Positions 24,645-33,179 of a stretch of 54,358 nucleotides of DNA are shown here, piece after piece. The notes under the pieces are model-generated. The model had not been told where the DNA came from, searched no databases, and saw only the letters and a list, made by a program, of their open reading frames with translations. This DNA is from an alpha proteobacterium HIMB59 (GTDB lineage Bacteria > Pseudomonadota > Alphaproteobacteria > HIMB59), in contig SGZV01000009.1 in assembly GCA_004321805.1 (NCBI GenBank), forward strand, positions 1 to 54,358, in the 5' to 3' direction. How positions within the stretch are numbered: position 1 is the first letter of the stretch; every line of letters starts with the position of its first letter. The position numbers and the translations under genes were made by a program.

Positions 24645-25613
24645 ATGAATTATCGCATTGATAATCTCCAGTATTGTAACTGGTCTAGAGAAATATTTGA
24701 AATTAATCATCAAGCAAAGTTGGATGCTGTACATGCAACTATTTGCTATCATGAAGACTTTGATGAATTACAAAAAAATATAAATACTTGGAATGATTAT
24801 TTTCGAAAAAATGATGATTTAATTTTTTTAGGAAAAACGTCAAAGGATATTGAACAAGCACAATTAAAAAATAAAACTGCAATTTTTTATGGTCTGCAAA
24901 ATTGCTCTCCTATTGAGGATAATATTGACTATGTTGAAACTTTAAAAAACCAAGGAGTTATGTTTATGCAACTCACATACAACAATCAGTCTCTTCTGGC
25001 TACAGGTTGCTACGAAGAAAGAGATAGTGGTATCACCAGAATGGGAAAAGAAGTTATTAAAGAAATGAATAGGGTAAAAATGATCATAGATATGTCTCAC
25101 TCAGCTGAATTTTCTACATTAGAGGCAATTGAGATTTCTGAAGAACCTATTGTTGTTAGTCATGCTAATCCCTTGTTTTGGCATAAGGGACTTCGTAATA
25201 AATCTGATGATATACTTAAAGCACTAAATGACAGTGGTGGAATGATTGGTTTTTCTTTATATCCTCATCACTTAAAAGATGCTTCAAATTGTAGTCTTCA
25301 GTCTTTCTGTCAAATGATTGCCGAAACTACTAAAAGGATATCTATTAAGCAAATCGGAATAGGATCAGATCTGTGTATTCGTCACCCTGATAGCATTGTT
25401 GAATGGATGAGAAATGGAACCTGGACTAAAACTAAAGATTTTGGTGAAGGAAGCGCTTCAAATGCAGGATTTCCTCCACAACCCAGTTGGTTTGAGGATG
25501 CTCGTGGTTTTGATAATTTAGAGAAAGGTCTTCAAGAGGTAGGCTTTAGTGTTGATGAGACGCACGACATTCTTGGAAATAATTGGTACAATTTTTATAG
25601 AAAGTTTGATTAA
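24645..25613 (+). CDS. M19 (renal dipeptidase) family protein with altered metal site
   Basis: A 322-aa TIM-barrel hydrolase-fold protein of the membrane dipeptidase family. His152 (IDMSHS), His173 (VVSHANP), Arg184 (RNKSDD) and Asp242 (GIGSDLC) match metal and substrate positions of the family. Two expected ligands differ: the first H-x-D motif reads H30-A-T, and the bridging glutamate is replaced in GLQN (Gln85). A classical two-zinc dipeptidase is therefore unlikely. Related M19 genes sit in dimethylglycine-demethylation loci of pseudomonads (from memory). No signal peptide. Its stop overlaps the next start (TAATG). Confidence 0.85.
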   Translation: MNYRIDNLQYCNWSREIFEINHQAKLDAVHATICYHEDFDELQKNINTWNDYFRKNDDLIFLGKTSKDIEQAQLKNKTAIFYGLQNCSPIEDNIDYVETLKNQGVMFMQLTYNNQSLLATGCYEERDSGITRMGKEVIKEMNRVKMIIDMSHSAEFSTLEAIEISEEPIVVSHANPLFWHKGLRNKSDDILKALNDSGGMIGFSLYPHHLKDASNCSLQSFCQMIAETTKRISIKQIGIGSDLCIRHPDSIVEWMRNGTWTKTKDFGEGSASNAGFPPQPSWFEDARGFDNLEKGLQEVGFSVDETHDILGNNWYNFYRKFD

Positions 25614-27268
25614 TGCAAGTTGATTTAAGAAAGCCAGAATTTGTCATGAAATTAGGACGTTTAGGTTCTTTTCATCAATCCAAGTTGTCTTTTTTAAGAA
25701 GCTTTATCAGAGAATTCAAAGATTGGGATTTTCAAACACATATTCTTGAACTTGATAATTTTGGATTTGGTCATGGAGTATATGTAGTTCAAAAAGGAGA
25801 CAAACAATATTCATTAGTTTGTTTTTCAAATCATCTAAATGAGAACGAAAGATCTGATCGTGTTATTGCAACTAAATGGGATGCATCATTTGTCTTATAT
25901 GATGGAATTCCAAGCTCAGAAGATATTCAAAGACTTAAAGATAATGTCCCCCTACAAGAACAAGGAAGAGTGACTGAAAAAGAGTTATGTCTTTCTAGGG
26001 CAAATAAATCAGTTCGGGTCTTTGAACATGTCGTAGATAGGCTTTCTCAAGGCCATCAACCTGATACATCATTACTTTATAGTGTGGGTTATTTATATAG
26101 AACAACAGCAGTGTATGGTTCAGGAAAATTTGGATTAGCCGATCGAATTAAAATTCAAGATAGAGGAGAATTAAAAGGGCCTTTTCGATTAGAAATGATG
26201 CTAGTGTATCTAGCCAGACAATTTACTTTTGATGTAGTCAATCATGTTGCACACCACCGATCTCCTTCCACTGCTGTAAAATTAAGTGATGATATAGCAC
26301 GTAACTTAGGAATTGGTAATTCCACAGGGTTGGGAATGGCACCATTTATAGTCAATCATCCAGCATTACTCAATCAATGGATCATGGCAAAAGAAAAAGC
26401 TTTGCAAGCTATTCGCTCTTTGTCTTCGGTAAAGGAAAAAGAGATAGAAACGTTTCAATCTTACTTATCAACAATTCAAGATAATATTAAATACTGGAAA
26501 ACTGATAGTGATTATCAAGTCCAAAAAAATGATCAGTTAATTCATGATCTTAAAGATTTTCAAAAATACTTTGATAGCAAAAAAATTGAAAATTTTTTTT
26601 GGAACGATGTATACGAATGGGCAGAAAAACAAACTGAGGCAGAATGTTGTGAATTTATTGTTTCCTTAATGATGGAAGTTTACCCACATATAGTTGAGCC
26701 CCTTAGTTATGAAATGTCAATTGATGAAGAAGACTACTTTGACATTGATACTTCACGTAATATCAATGAAATTTGTCAACTAATTGAAAAACAATATACA
26801 TGGCTACTTGAAGTTGATTTCAAAGAAAAAGAAAATATTTATAACTTTTGGTATTACTCAAAAAATAAACAAGAGCCAAGATTATCTGATAGATTTAGTG
26901 AGGAAGGTGCTGAATTAGAGCTTCCCTTAGCTATCGCTAGAGATATTCAAAATCTTTATAAAAGCTTGAAAAAAACGGATCCAAAAAAAGATCTCAGTTT
27001 TTACTTATCACAAGATCAACAATATAGGCATGTTTTAAGACGGGTGTTTATTTGTGAGCAACTTCCATATTCTGAAATTCAAGATAATACTATATCCAAA
27101 GCACTCATACCCGTAGATATGCTTCGACTCAAACTATCTTTTTTTGGAGCTACACGATTTGATCCGCGCTCAGATAGGTGGGTAAGAATTACAATGTATC
27201 AAGGCGCTCCTCTCATGAAAGAGATTTCACTATCAAATGATAGTTGGTCTTATAAGAAAATTGCCTAA
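25613..27268 (+). CDS. Conserved protein of unknown function (551 aa), betaine-island type
   Basis: I do not recognise a named domain. The protein is soluble, with no signal peptide or membrane helix. It opens with LRKPEFVMKLGRLGSFHQSK, then a beta-rich region (HGVYVVQKGDKQYSLVCFSN, residues about 50-69), a basic-acidic helical middle including YLYRTTAVYGSGKFGLADR near residue 158, and a conserved-looking NSTGLGMAPFIVNHPALL near residue 237. The second half is strongly charged and probably helical. Codon use is like the neighbours. It is coupled by TAATG overlaps to both the M19 gene and the next unknown, so the three proteins are made together and probably work on one pathway. Confidence 0.8.
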   Translation: MQVDLRKPEFVMKLGRLGSFHQSKLSFLRSFIREFKDWDFQTHILELDNFGFGHGVYVVQKGDKQYSLVCFSNHLNENERSDRVIATKWDASFVLYDGIPSSEDIQRLKDNVPLQEQGRVTEKELCLSRANKSVRVFEHVVDRLSQGHQPDTSLLYSVGYLYRTTAVYGSGKFGLADRIKIQDRGELKGPFRLEMMLVYLARQFTFDVVNHVAHHRSPSTAVKLSDDIARNLGIGNSTGLGMAPFIVNHPALLNQWIMAKEKALQAIRSLSSVKEKEIETFQSYLSTIQDNIKYWKTDSDYQVQKNDQLIHDLKDFQKYFDSKKIENFFWNDVYEWAEKQTEAECCEFIVSLMMEVYPHIVEPLSYEMSIDEEDYFDIDTSRNINEICQLIEKQYTWLLEVDFKEKENIYNFWYYSKNKQEPRLSDRFSEEGAELELPLAIARDIQNLYKSLKKTDPKKDLSFYLSQDQQYRHVLRRVFICEQLPYSEIQDNTISKALIPVDMLRLKLSFFGATRFDPRSDRWVRITMYQGAPLMKEISLSNDSWSYKKIA

Positions 27269-27864
27269 TGCACTCCCTCTATGAAATAGAGACAACAGTC
27301 AAACGATCAGCTAAATCTCAAGGCCTAAGTTGGGGAGTGTCAGAGGAAATAGGCAAAGCTATAAGAGTATTAGAACAATCGGGATTGCAAGGACTTGAGT
27401 CATTTAAAAATATTATAGATTATGGGTTTGATAATTTAATAAAACTTATAGATATAAATCAAAAGGAAACTTCTAACCTTTGCCCGATTCACTTTGGAAT
27501 TTTTTTTCAAGATCAATCACATCTTAAAGAAATGCATCAAACCTTTGAGTTTAAAAGCCTACAAGAGCCTTTGATCTCTATTCCTTTTTTAATCAAAGCA
27601 GCTAAAAAAAATCTAATCTATTTTCATATTCATAGTGATAATTTAAAGATATCTATTACTCCTAGTGAAATGACATCTATTGATCAAAACAAGATACCAA
27701 ATTTAGTAAGTAATTTTTCCATGAACGTAACCCCTCAAAGACAAAGTCAATATTCAGATAAAACATGGGAAGATTTGTATCAATTATCTCTTGAGACATT
27801 TGTTGAGGAAACTGAAGAGAAAAAACTATCTGGCGCAGGTGCAGGACTTTCTGATAACGATTAA
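27268..27864 (+). CDS. DUF3726-like protein (198 aa)
   Basis: A soluble protein resembling the uncharacterised DUF3726 family: SLYEIETTVKRSAKSQGLSWG at the N-terminus, a central variable region, and the striking C-terminal tail LSGAGAGLSDND. The tail is glycine- and aspartate-rich and looks like a conserved functional element. Family assignment is from memory of these two ends and is moderately sure. Translation is coupled to the 551-aa protein through a TAATG overlap. The two may form a complex or act in sequence; no catalytic motif can be named. Confidence 0.75.
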   Translation: MHSLYEIETTVKRSAKSQGLSWGVSEEIGKAIRVLEQSGLQGLESFKNIIDYGFDNLIKLIDINQKETSNLCPIHFGIFFQDQSHLKEMHQTFEFKSLQEPLISIPFLIKAAKKNLIYFHIHSDNLKISITPSEMTSIDQNKIPNLVSNFSMNVTPQRQSQYSDKTWEDLYQLSLETFVEETEEKKLSGAGAGLSDND

Positions 27865-27952
27865 AAATCATATAAAAACAATATTTTTTACATCTAAGAA
27901 AAATAGCGTTTGATTTATATTAAGATTCCCTATTATATGGCTTCAAAATTTG

Positions 27953-29059
27953 ATGAGTTCATATATTGCCAAAAGTACTAGAGTAAGATCAACTCCTTTT
28001 ACGAATCGTATTGAGGAGTATGGTGTTCAATCGTACACTGTCTACAATCACATGCTGCTGCCCGCTTCTTTTAAAGGATTAGAGGAGGATTATTATCATT
28101 TAAAAAAAAATGTCCAATTATGGGATGTATCAGTTGAGCGCCAAGTACAAATAAAGGGTCCTGATGCTTCACTGCTAACTCAATTGATGACATGTCGTGA
28201 CCTCTCTCAAGCTAAGGATCATGTGTGCTATTACGCACCTATTACTGATGATCAAGGTAAAATTCTAAATGACCCTCTTATTATGAAAGTTTCCTCTGAT
28301 ACATGGTGGATATCCATATCTGATACAGATGTTATTTTATATGCAAAAGGATTAGCAATTGGACAAAATCTTGATGTAGAAATCACAGAGCCGAATGTTA
28401 ACCCTTTAGCAGTTCAAGGTCCAAAATCTTTTGAATTAATGAAAAGAATATTTGGAGAGGAAATACTTAATTTAAAATTTTTCCACTTTAAAAAATTTAA
28501 CTTTGAAGATCATAATTTTTTAATTGCTAGATCAGGTTGGTCCAAACAGGGTGGTTTTGAAATTTATGTTGATGATGATCAAAAAGGACTGGAACTTTAT
28601 GACGCTCTTTATGCAAAAGGAAAGGATTTAGACGTTCGACCTGGCTGTCCAAATTTGATTGAGAGAATTGAAGGAGGGTTGCTTTCTTATGGCAATGACA
28701 TGAATATGAATGATACTCCGCTAGAGTGCGGTCTTGACTCATTTGTATCTTTTAATGATGAAATTAATTATTTAGGCAAAAGTGTTCTTCAAAAACAAAA
28801 AGAAAAAGGTGTAACCAGATCATTGGTGGGTTTAAAGCTCCAAATAAATGAAATATCACTTACAAAAACTTTACCAGTATTTTATAAAGGAGAGCTTATT
28901 GGGGACTTACGATCTGCTTGTTACAGCCCCCAGTTTCAGTGCTGTTTGGGTATCGCAATGATAAATGTCTCTCATCATAACTTCACAGAACCCTTAAATC
29001 TCAATATAAATGAACAAGAAATCACTACTGAAATAACAAGCATCCCTTTTACAAAATAG
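27953..29059 (+). CDS. dmdA: DMSP demethylase DmdA (GcvT/aminomethyltransferase family)
   Basis: A 368-aa folate-dependent demethylase-fold protein. The block VYNHMLLPASF near residue 32, VQLWDVSVERQVQIKGPDA near residue 54, PNVNPLAVQGPKSFELM near residue 145 and IARSGWSKQGGFEIYV near residue 190 match the DmdA subgroup of the GcvT family, and the length is close to that of SAR11 DmdA. It would move a methyl group from dimethylsulfoniopropionate to tetrahydrofolate, giving methylmercaptopropionate. A sister substrate such as dimethylglycine cannot be excluded by eye. ATG 27953 is preferred to a preceding TTG; a TATTAT box ends 16 bases upstream. Confidence 0.75.
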   Translation: MSSYIAKSTRVRSTPFTNRIEEYGVQSYTVYNHMLLPASFKGLEEDYYHLKKNVQLWDVSVERQVQIKGPDASLLTQLMTCRDLSQAKDHVCYYAPITDDQGKILNDPLIMKVSSDTWWISISDTDVILYAKGLAIGQNLDVEITEPNVNPLAVQGPKSFELMKRIFGEEILNLKFFHFKKFNFEDHNFLIARSGWSKQGGFEIYVDDDQKGLELYDALYAKGKDLDVRPGCPNLIERIEGGLLSYGNDMNMNDTPLECGLDSFVSFNDEINYLGKSVLQKQKEKGVTRSLVGLKLQINEISLTKTLPVFYKGELIGDLRSACYSPQFQCCLGIAMINVSHHNFTEPLNLNINEQEITTEITSIPFTK

Positions 29060-29097
29060 ATATTGCTTTCCAAAATTAAAGGTCTAGAAATGCTCCG

Positions 29098-30363
29098 ATG
29101 TTCGGAACTATAATAAATTCATGGGCTCTATTTACTGGCTTTGGCCTGATTATGCTCGCACATGCATTGCAAGGGACCTTATTAAACATTAATGCGGTAT
29201 TATTTAATTTTACTGACTTTGAAATAGGTTATGTTTTTTCTGGATATTTTTTAGGTTATTTATTTAGTTCAATTCAATGTCCTAAACTCATAAAAAATGT
29301 TGGGCATATAAGAGTGTTTGCGGCTTTTGCATCTCTGGGCTCTATTGCAATTTTACTTCATTGGATAATTGTGCATCCCGTGGCATGGCTCATCTTTAGA
29401 ATGATTACAGGTTTTTCTTTTGCAGCAATATACATAGTTTGTGAGAGTTGGTTAAACGACCGCGCTGATAATAACTCTAGGGGACAGCTTATTGCTTTTT
29501 ATATGATTGTTTTATACTTTTCCCATTGTGGAGGAGTTTTATTGATAAATTTAAGTCCAACTAGTGAAGCTTATCTCTACATCTTGATTTCACTTTTAAT
29601 TTCTGTTGCCTTAGTTCCAATTTTACTTACCAAAAAACCAGCACCAGATTTTGATACGCCAAAGTTCATATCATTAAAAGAATTATTTCAAAAATCCCCA
29701 ATGGCATTTGTTGGATCATTTGCAATTGGATTAGTGTATAGCGCTTTGTTTGGATTAATGGGTGTGTTTGGTGCTAAAATAGGATTAAGTGTATTTCAAA
29801 TATCAATAATGTTTTTTGTAAATACTTTTATTGGAGCTGTCTTTCAGTATCCTATTGGAAAGATTTCAGATAAATTTGACAGAAGAATTATTTTATTAGT
29901 ATTAAACCTTATTGCTATTGCCTCTTTAATATTTGCCTATTTGTTGGGATCTTCTTCTTTTTACATACTTCTAATTTTTATTGGTATTCACTCAGCTGTA
30001 TCTCTACCCTACTACGCAGTAGTAATTTCACATATGAATGACTTTTTAGAAAAAGAAGAAATTATCTCTGGAAGCTCTACTCTTACTCTAGTTAATGCTT
30101 TGGGAATGGTTATGGGGCCTTTATTGGCATCTCTTTTTATGGCTTATTTTGGAGCCTATGGGTATTTTGTATATATGATTGTGATTTATTGTTTAGTTGC
30201 TCCATATAATTTTGCCCGAATTAAAGTAGGACGTACAAGTGATATTTATGAGGACAACACACCTTCAATGATTATACCTCGAACAACATCTTCTATTGGA
30301 ATGCAATTGGCAACTGATCAAATTATTAATAAGATAGAAGAAGAGGAAGAAAACCAATCGTGA
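29098..30363 (+). CDS. MFS transporter, YcaD-like
   Basis: A 421-aa major facilitator protein with twelve helices. The layout (GYVFSGYFLGYLFSSIQCPK near residue 46, then RMITGFSFAAIYIVCESWLN and the polar RGQLIAFYMIVLYF) resembles the YcaD-like MFS group, which often lies in catabolic clusters. The acidic C-terminal tail (IEEEEENQS) is cytoplasmic. It overlaps the RidA gene (GTGA), so it is part of the island. It might import a substrate or export a product such as methylmercaptopropionate; which one is open. Confidence 0.82.
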   Translation: MFGTIINSWALFTGFGLIMLAHALQGTLLNINAVLFNFTDFEIGYVFSGYFLGYLFSSIQCPKLIKNVGHIRVFAAFASLGSIAILLHWIIVHPVAWLIFRMITGFSFAAIYIVCESWLNDRADNNSRGQLIAFYMIVLYFSHCGGVLLINLSPTSEAYLYILISLLISVALVPILLTKKPAPDFDTPKFISLKELFQKSPMAFVGSFAIGLVYSALFGLMGVFGAKIGLSVFQISIMFFVNTFIGAVFQYPIGKISDKFDRRIILLVLNLIAIASLIFAYLLGSSSFYILLIFIGIHSAVSLPYYAVVISHMNDFLEKEEIISGSSTLTLVNALGMVMGPLLASLFMAYFGAYGYFVYMIVIYCLVAPYNFARIKVGRTSDIYEDNTPSMIIPRTTSSIGMQLATDQIINKIEEEEENQS

Positions 30364-30818
30364 GCATTGAAAAAGAATTAAATAGACTTGGTCTAACATT
30401 GCCGACACCAGCCAAACCAGCTGGTAGTTATAAACCATGTATTATTGTTGAAAATACTGCTTATATATCAGGTCAAGGGCCCTTACTTGAGGATGGCACA
30501 TTTGCCAAAGGTGTTGTTGGAAAAGATTTAGACCTTGAAACAGCACAGTTTCATGCCCAAAGATGTGGTCTTGCTATATTATCAGCTCTTAAAGCAGAAA
30601 TTGGCGATCTAAATAAAGTTCACCAACTTATTAAAATCACTGGGTTTGTGAACTGTACAAATGATTTTACAAAACAGCCTTTAGTTATTAACGGATGCTC
30701 TGATCTTATGAAAGAGGTATTTGGTAATAAGGGTGTGCATGCCCGAGCAGCAGTTGGCGTTAATTCGCTACCTCTAGGCTTTTCTGTGGAGATCGAGGCT
30801 ATCTTTAAAATTAATTAA
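30360..30818 (+). CDS. RidA-family (YjgF/YER057c) protein
   Basis: A 152-aa protein of the RidA superfamily, which hydrolyses reactive enamine/imine intermediates. The final block KGVHARAAVGVNSLPLGFSV holds the substrate-binding arginine region, and TAYISGQGPLLEDG near residue 34 is the typical beta-hairpin. The size (about 150 aa rather than 130) fits a longer Rid subgroup common in catabolic clusters. The start is GTG, overlapping the MFS stop in GTGA. A role in clearing imines formed while demethylated amino acids are oxidised fits the neighbours. Confidence 0.88.
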   Translation: MSIEKELNRLGLTLPTPAKPAGSYKPCIIVENTAYISGQGPLLEDGTFAKGVVGKDLDLETAQFHAQRCGLAILSALKAEIGDLNKVHQLIKITGFVNCTNDFTKQPLVINGCSDLMKEVFGNKGVHARAAVGVNSLPLGFSVEIEAIFKIN

Positions 30819-30889
30819 ATTTTCTTGATTGACAAATTATTAATTTTAGAAAAATATCTTTCTAGGAATATATTTTTGGGGGTAGTGCC

Positions 30890-31996
30890 ATGCAGGTACA
30901 ATTTCAAAACAACTCACTCAATGTGAGTCATCACGATAAAATATTTCAATTACATCCAGTATGGTTAAGAGAACGTCTTCCGGGTGAGGAGTATTTTGAC
31001 ATTGATACGCATCAACGTCTATACGAACCATCCTCCATAGACTTAGAATTACAAATTACAAATGCTGAGTTGATTGAGTCTCAACTCAATATCGAGTTTA
31101 ATGATGGTATTAAAGGTTCATACAATATTGAAGACCTCCTCAAAGAGATGGATGATAATCAAAATAAAAGAGGGCCACTTCCTGAACGTATACTTTGGGA
31201 CGCATCATTGAAAAATTTTCCTGAAATACAATTTGAAGTTGATATGGCTGATAAAAAATCAATGTATGACCTACTTATGAATTTTTATAAATATGGATTT
31301 GTAATTATTAAAAATGCTCCAATAGAAAATAAATTTTTATTAAAGTTTGTTAATTCTATCGGACCTGTGAAGATTACAAATTTTGGAGAATATTTTGATG
31401 TCATGTCAAAACCTAACCCAAATGATCTTGCTTACAAACCTATTGCTCTCCCACCTCACACAGACAATCCATACCGCAAACCAGCTGCTCCAGGTATTCA
31501 ATTTTTGCATTGTCTTCAAAATGAAGTATCAGGAGGCTTTTCAACTTTAGTTGATGGTTTTGCAGTTGCTGAATATATAAAAAAGAATAACTTTCAAGCC
31601 TTTGAGTCATTGACAACTACAAATCTTCGATACCAATTTCAAGACAAAGATATAGTCCTTGAAAACTGGGGAGAATTAATTGAATTAGATAAAGATGGTG
31701 ATTATAAGCAAGTACGCTATAGCACAAGGGTAGACTATGTACCTCCTTTAGAAACTGAAAAGTTAAAAATATTCTATCAATCGAGAAAACTTCTTAGTGA
31801 ATTATATTGCTCTTCAGAATTTGAATTAAGATTTAAATTACAACCTGGGGACATAATGATGTTTGATAATCATCGACTTTTGCACGGTAGAACTGCCTAT
31901 GATGCAAATGAAGGAATGCGGCACCTTCAAGGCTGTTATCTCGAATTTGATGCCACTGATGGAAAGCTTCGTCATTTAGCTCGAAAGTTTAAATAA
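30890..31996 (+). CDS. Gamma-butyrobetaine-hydroxylase-like Fe(II)/2-oxoglutarate dioxygenase
   Basis: A 368-aa enzyme with an N-terminal DUF971-like domain (HPVWLRERL) and a C-terminal TauD-type double-stranded beta-helix. Iron ligands are His190 and Asp192 (PPHTDNPYRKP) and His332 (LHGRTAY); Arg344 should bind 2-oxoglutarate. Carnitine-pathway relatives place zinc-binding cysteines after WLRD/ER; here LPGEEYFDIDTHQR has none, so that zinc site is absent. A hydroxylase or demethylase acting on a betaine is likely. A GGGGG ribosome site precedes ATG 30890, and a TTGACA at 30829 may be the -35 of its own promoter. Confidence 0.82.
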   Translation: MQVQFQNNSLNVSHHDKIFQLHPVWLRERLPGEEYFDIDTHQRLYEPSSIDLELQITNAELIESQLNIEFNDGIKGSYNIEDLLKEMDDNQNKRGPLPERILWDASLKNFPEIQFEVDMADKKSMYDLLMNFYKYGFVIIKNAPIENKFLLKFVNSIGPVKITNFGEYFDVMSKPNPNDLAYKPIALPPHTDNPYRKPAAPGIQFLHCLQNEVSGGFSTLVDGFAVAEYIKKNNFQAFESLTTTNLRYQFQDKDIVLENWGELIELDKDGDYKQVRYSTRVDYVPPLETEKLKIFYQSRKLLSELYCSSEFELRFKLQPGDIMMFDNHRLLHGRTAYDANEGMRHLQGCYLEFDATDGKLRHLARKFK

Positions 31997-32004
31997 TAAA
32001 ATTT

Positions 32005-33153
32005 ATGGCCGAGTTAGATATTATCTCGGCAGAGATATTTGCATGCAAGTCTGATGCTCCACAAATCATATGGGCTAAAGATATGTCTCCCATGTTTGAG
32101 GCAAATATTATTGTTAAACTCAAAACAGAGTCAGGTATTGAATGTGTAGGTGGCGTGCTCATTCCCACAGAACATCACTATGATCATTCAATTGTAGAAG
32201 CCTGTCGAAATTTATTTCCTGAAATTTTGGGAAAAAACTTAGAACAACGATCTCAACTAACTTCATTTATGCTTTCACGTTGTGTTCCTTTAAACCCTTT
32301 GGCTGTTTCCTCTATAGACATTGCTATGTGGGATGGGTATTCAAAATATATTGGCAAGCCTCTTTGTGATATACTGGGTAGACGAAGAAATAGTATTGAC
32401 TCCTATGCCTCTACTCCCCTGTTCCATAGTATTAATGATTATGTTGATTTTGTAAAAAAACTAGAAGCTCAAAATTTTCGTTCGGTGAAGTTTCATACAT
32501 GGTGCAATATTGACTTTGATCTAAAAATGGTCTCTGAGGTCTGTCCTCAATTTCCAAGTATGAAATTTATGATTGATTGCGAGCAACGATATAATCGACA
32601 AGATGCCCTCAGGCTAGGAAATAAACTAGATGAATTAAATTTTGTGTGGTTTGAAGCCCCATTTGATGATTTTGATTGGGATAGTTATCAATGGCTTCGC
32701 ACTCAAATTAAAACACCTGTTATAGGAGCTGGAAATTCTATTCTTGATCCACATCAAATTGAACAATCCCTTAAACTAGATATTTTTCATCACGCTAGAG
32801 TTGATACAACTTATGTCGGAGGCATTACGCAAGCCTTAAAAATCATGAATATAGCTAATAAATATAATAAAAATACTGAGCTTCAATCATGGTCTTATCC
32901 CTTAGGCCAAGCAGCTAATCTACATATTATGCTTAGCCACGAAAATTGTGAATATTTTGAGCAGGTTGTCCCCTTTGAAGACCATGAACATGGTGCTAAA
33001 ACTTTTATCAGAACTGATCAAAAAGGAGAGGTTACTGTTAACTCTAATCCTGGCCTAGGGATAGAGGTAGACTGGGAAGTTATCAATCGTGATTGGTATT
33101 CTTATTTAAAATTAGACCAAAATGGTCTTAAATCAGAAACCAGATCAATCTAG
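32005..33153 (+). CDS. Enolase-superfamily (mandelate racemase/muconate cycloisomerase-like) protein
   Basis: A 382-aa protein with the capping domain and TIM barrel of the enolase superfamily. SSIDIAMWDGYSKYIGKPL near residue 102 is the family signature. Barrel positions: Lys162 with His164 (VKFHTW) where many have K-x-K, metal ligands Asp191 (MIDCEQ) and Glu217 (WFEAP), and Asn244 (GAGN) where a third acidic ligand usually sits; Asp267 follows in RVDTTY. Enolase-superfamily epimerases act on hydroxyproline betaine and proline betaine, so a betaine epimerase is a reasonable guess, but the altered residues leave the reaction open. It follows the dioxygenase by 8 bases. Confidence 0.82.
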   Translation: MAELDIISAEIFACKSDAPQIIWAKDMSPMFEANIIVKLKTESGIECVGGVLIPTEHHYDHSIVEACRNLFPEILGKNLEQRSQLTSFMLSRCVPLNPLAVSSIDIAMWDGYSKYIGKPLCDILGRRRNSIDSYASTPLFHSINDYVDFVKKLEAQNFRSVKFHTWCNIDFDLKMVSEVCPQFPSMKFMIDCEQRYNRQDALRLGNKLDELNFVWFEAPFDDFDWDSYQWLRTQIKTPVIGAGNSILDPHQIEQSLKLDIFHHARVDTTYVGGITQALKIMNIANKYNKNTELQSWSYPLGQAANLHIMLSHENCEYFEQVVPFEDHEHGAKTFIRTDQKGEVTVNSNPGLGIEVDWEVINRDWYSYLKLDQNGLKSETRSI

Positions 33154-33179
33154 TTTTCACTTCGATAGTATAAAAGATC

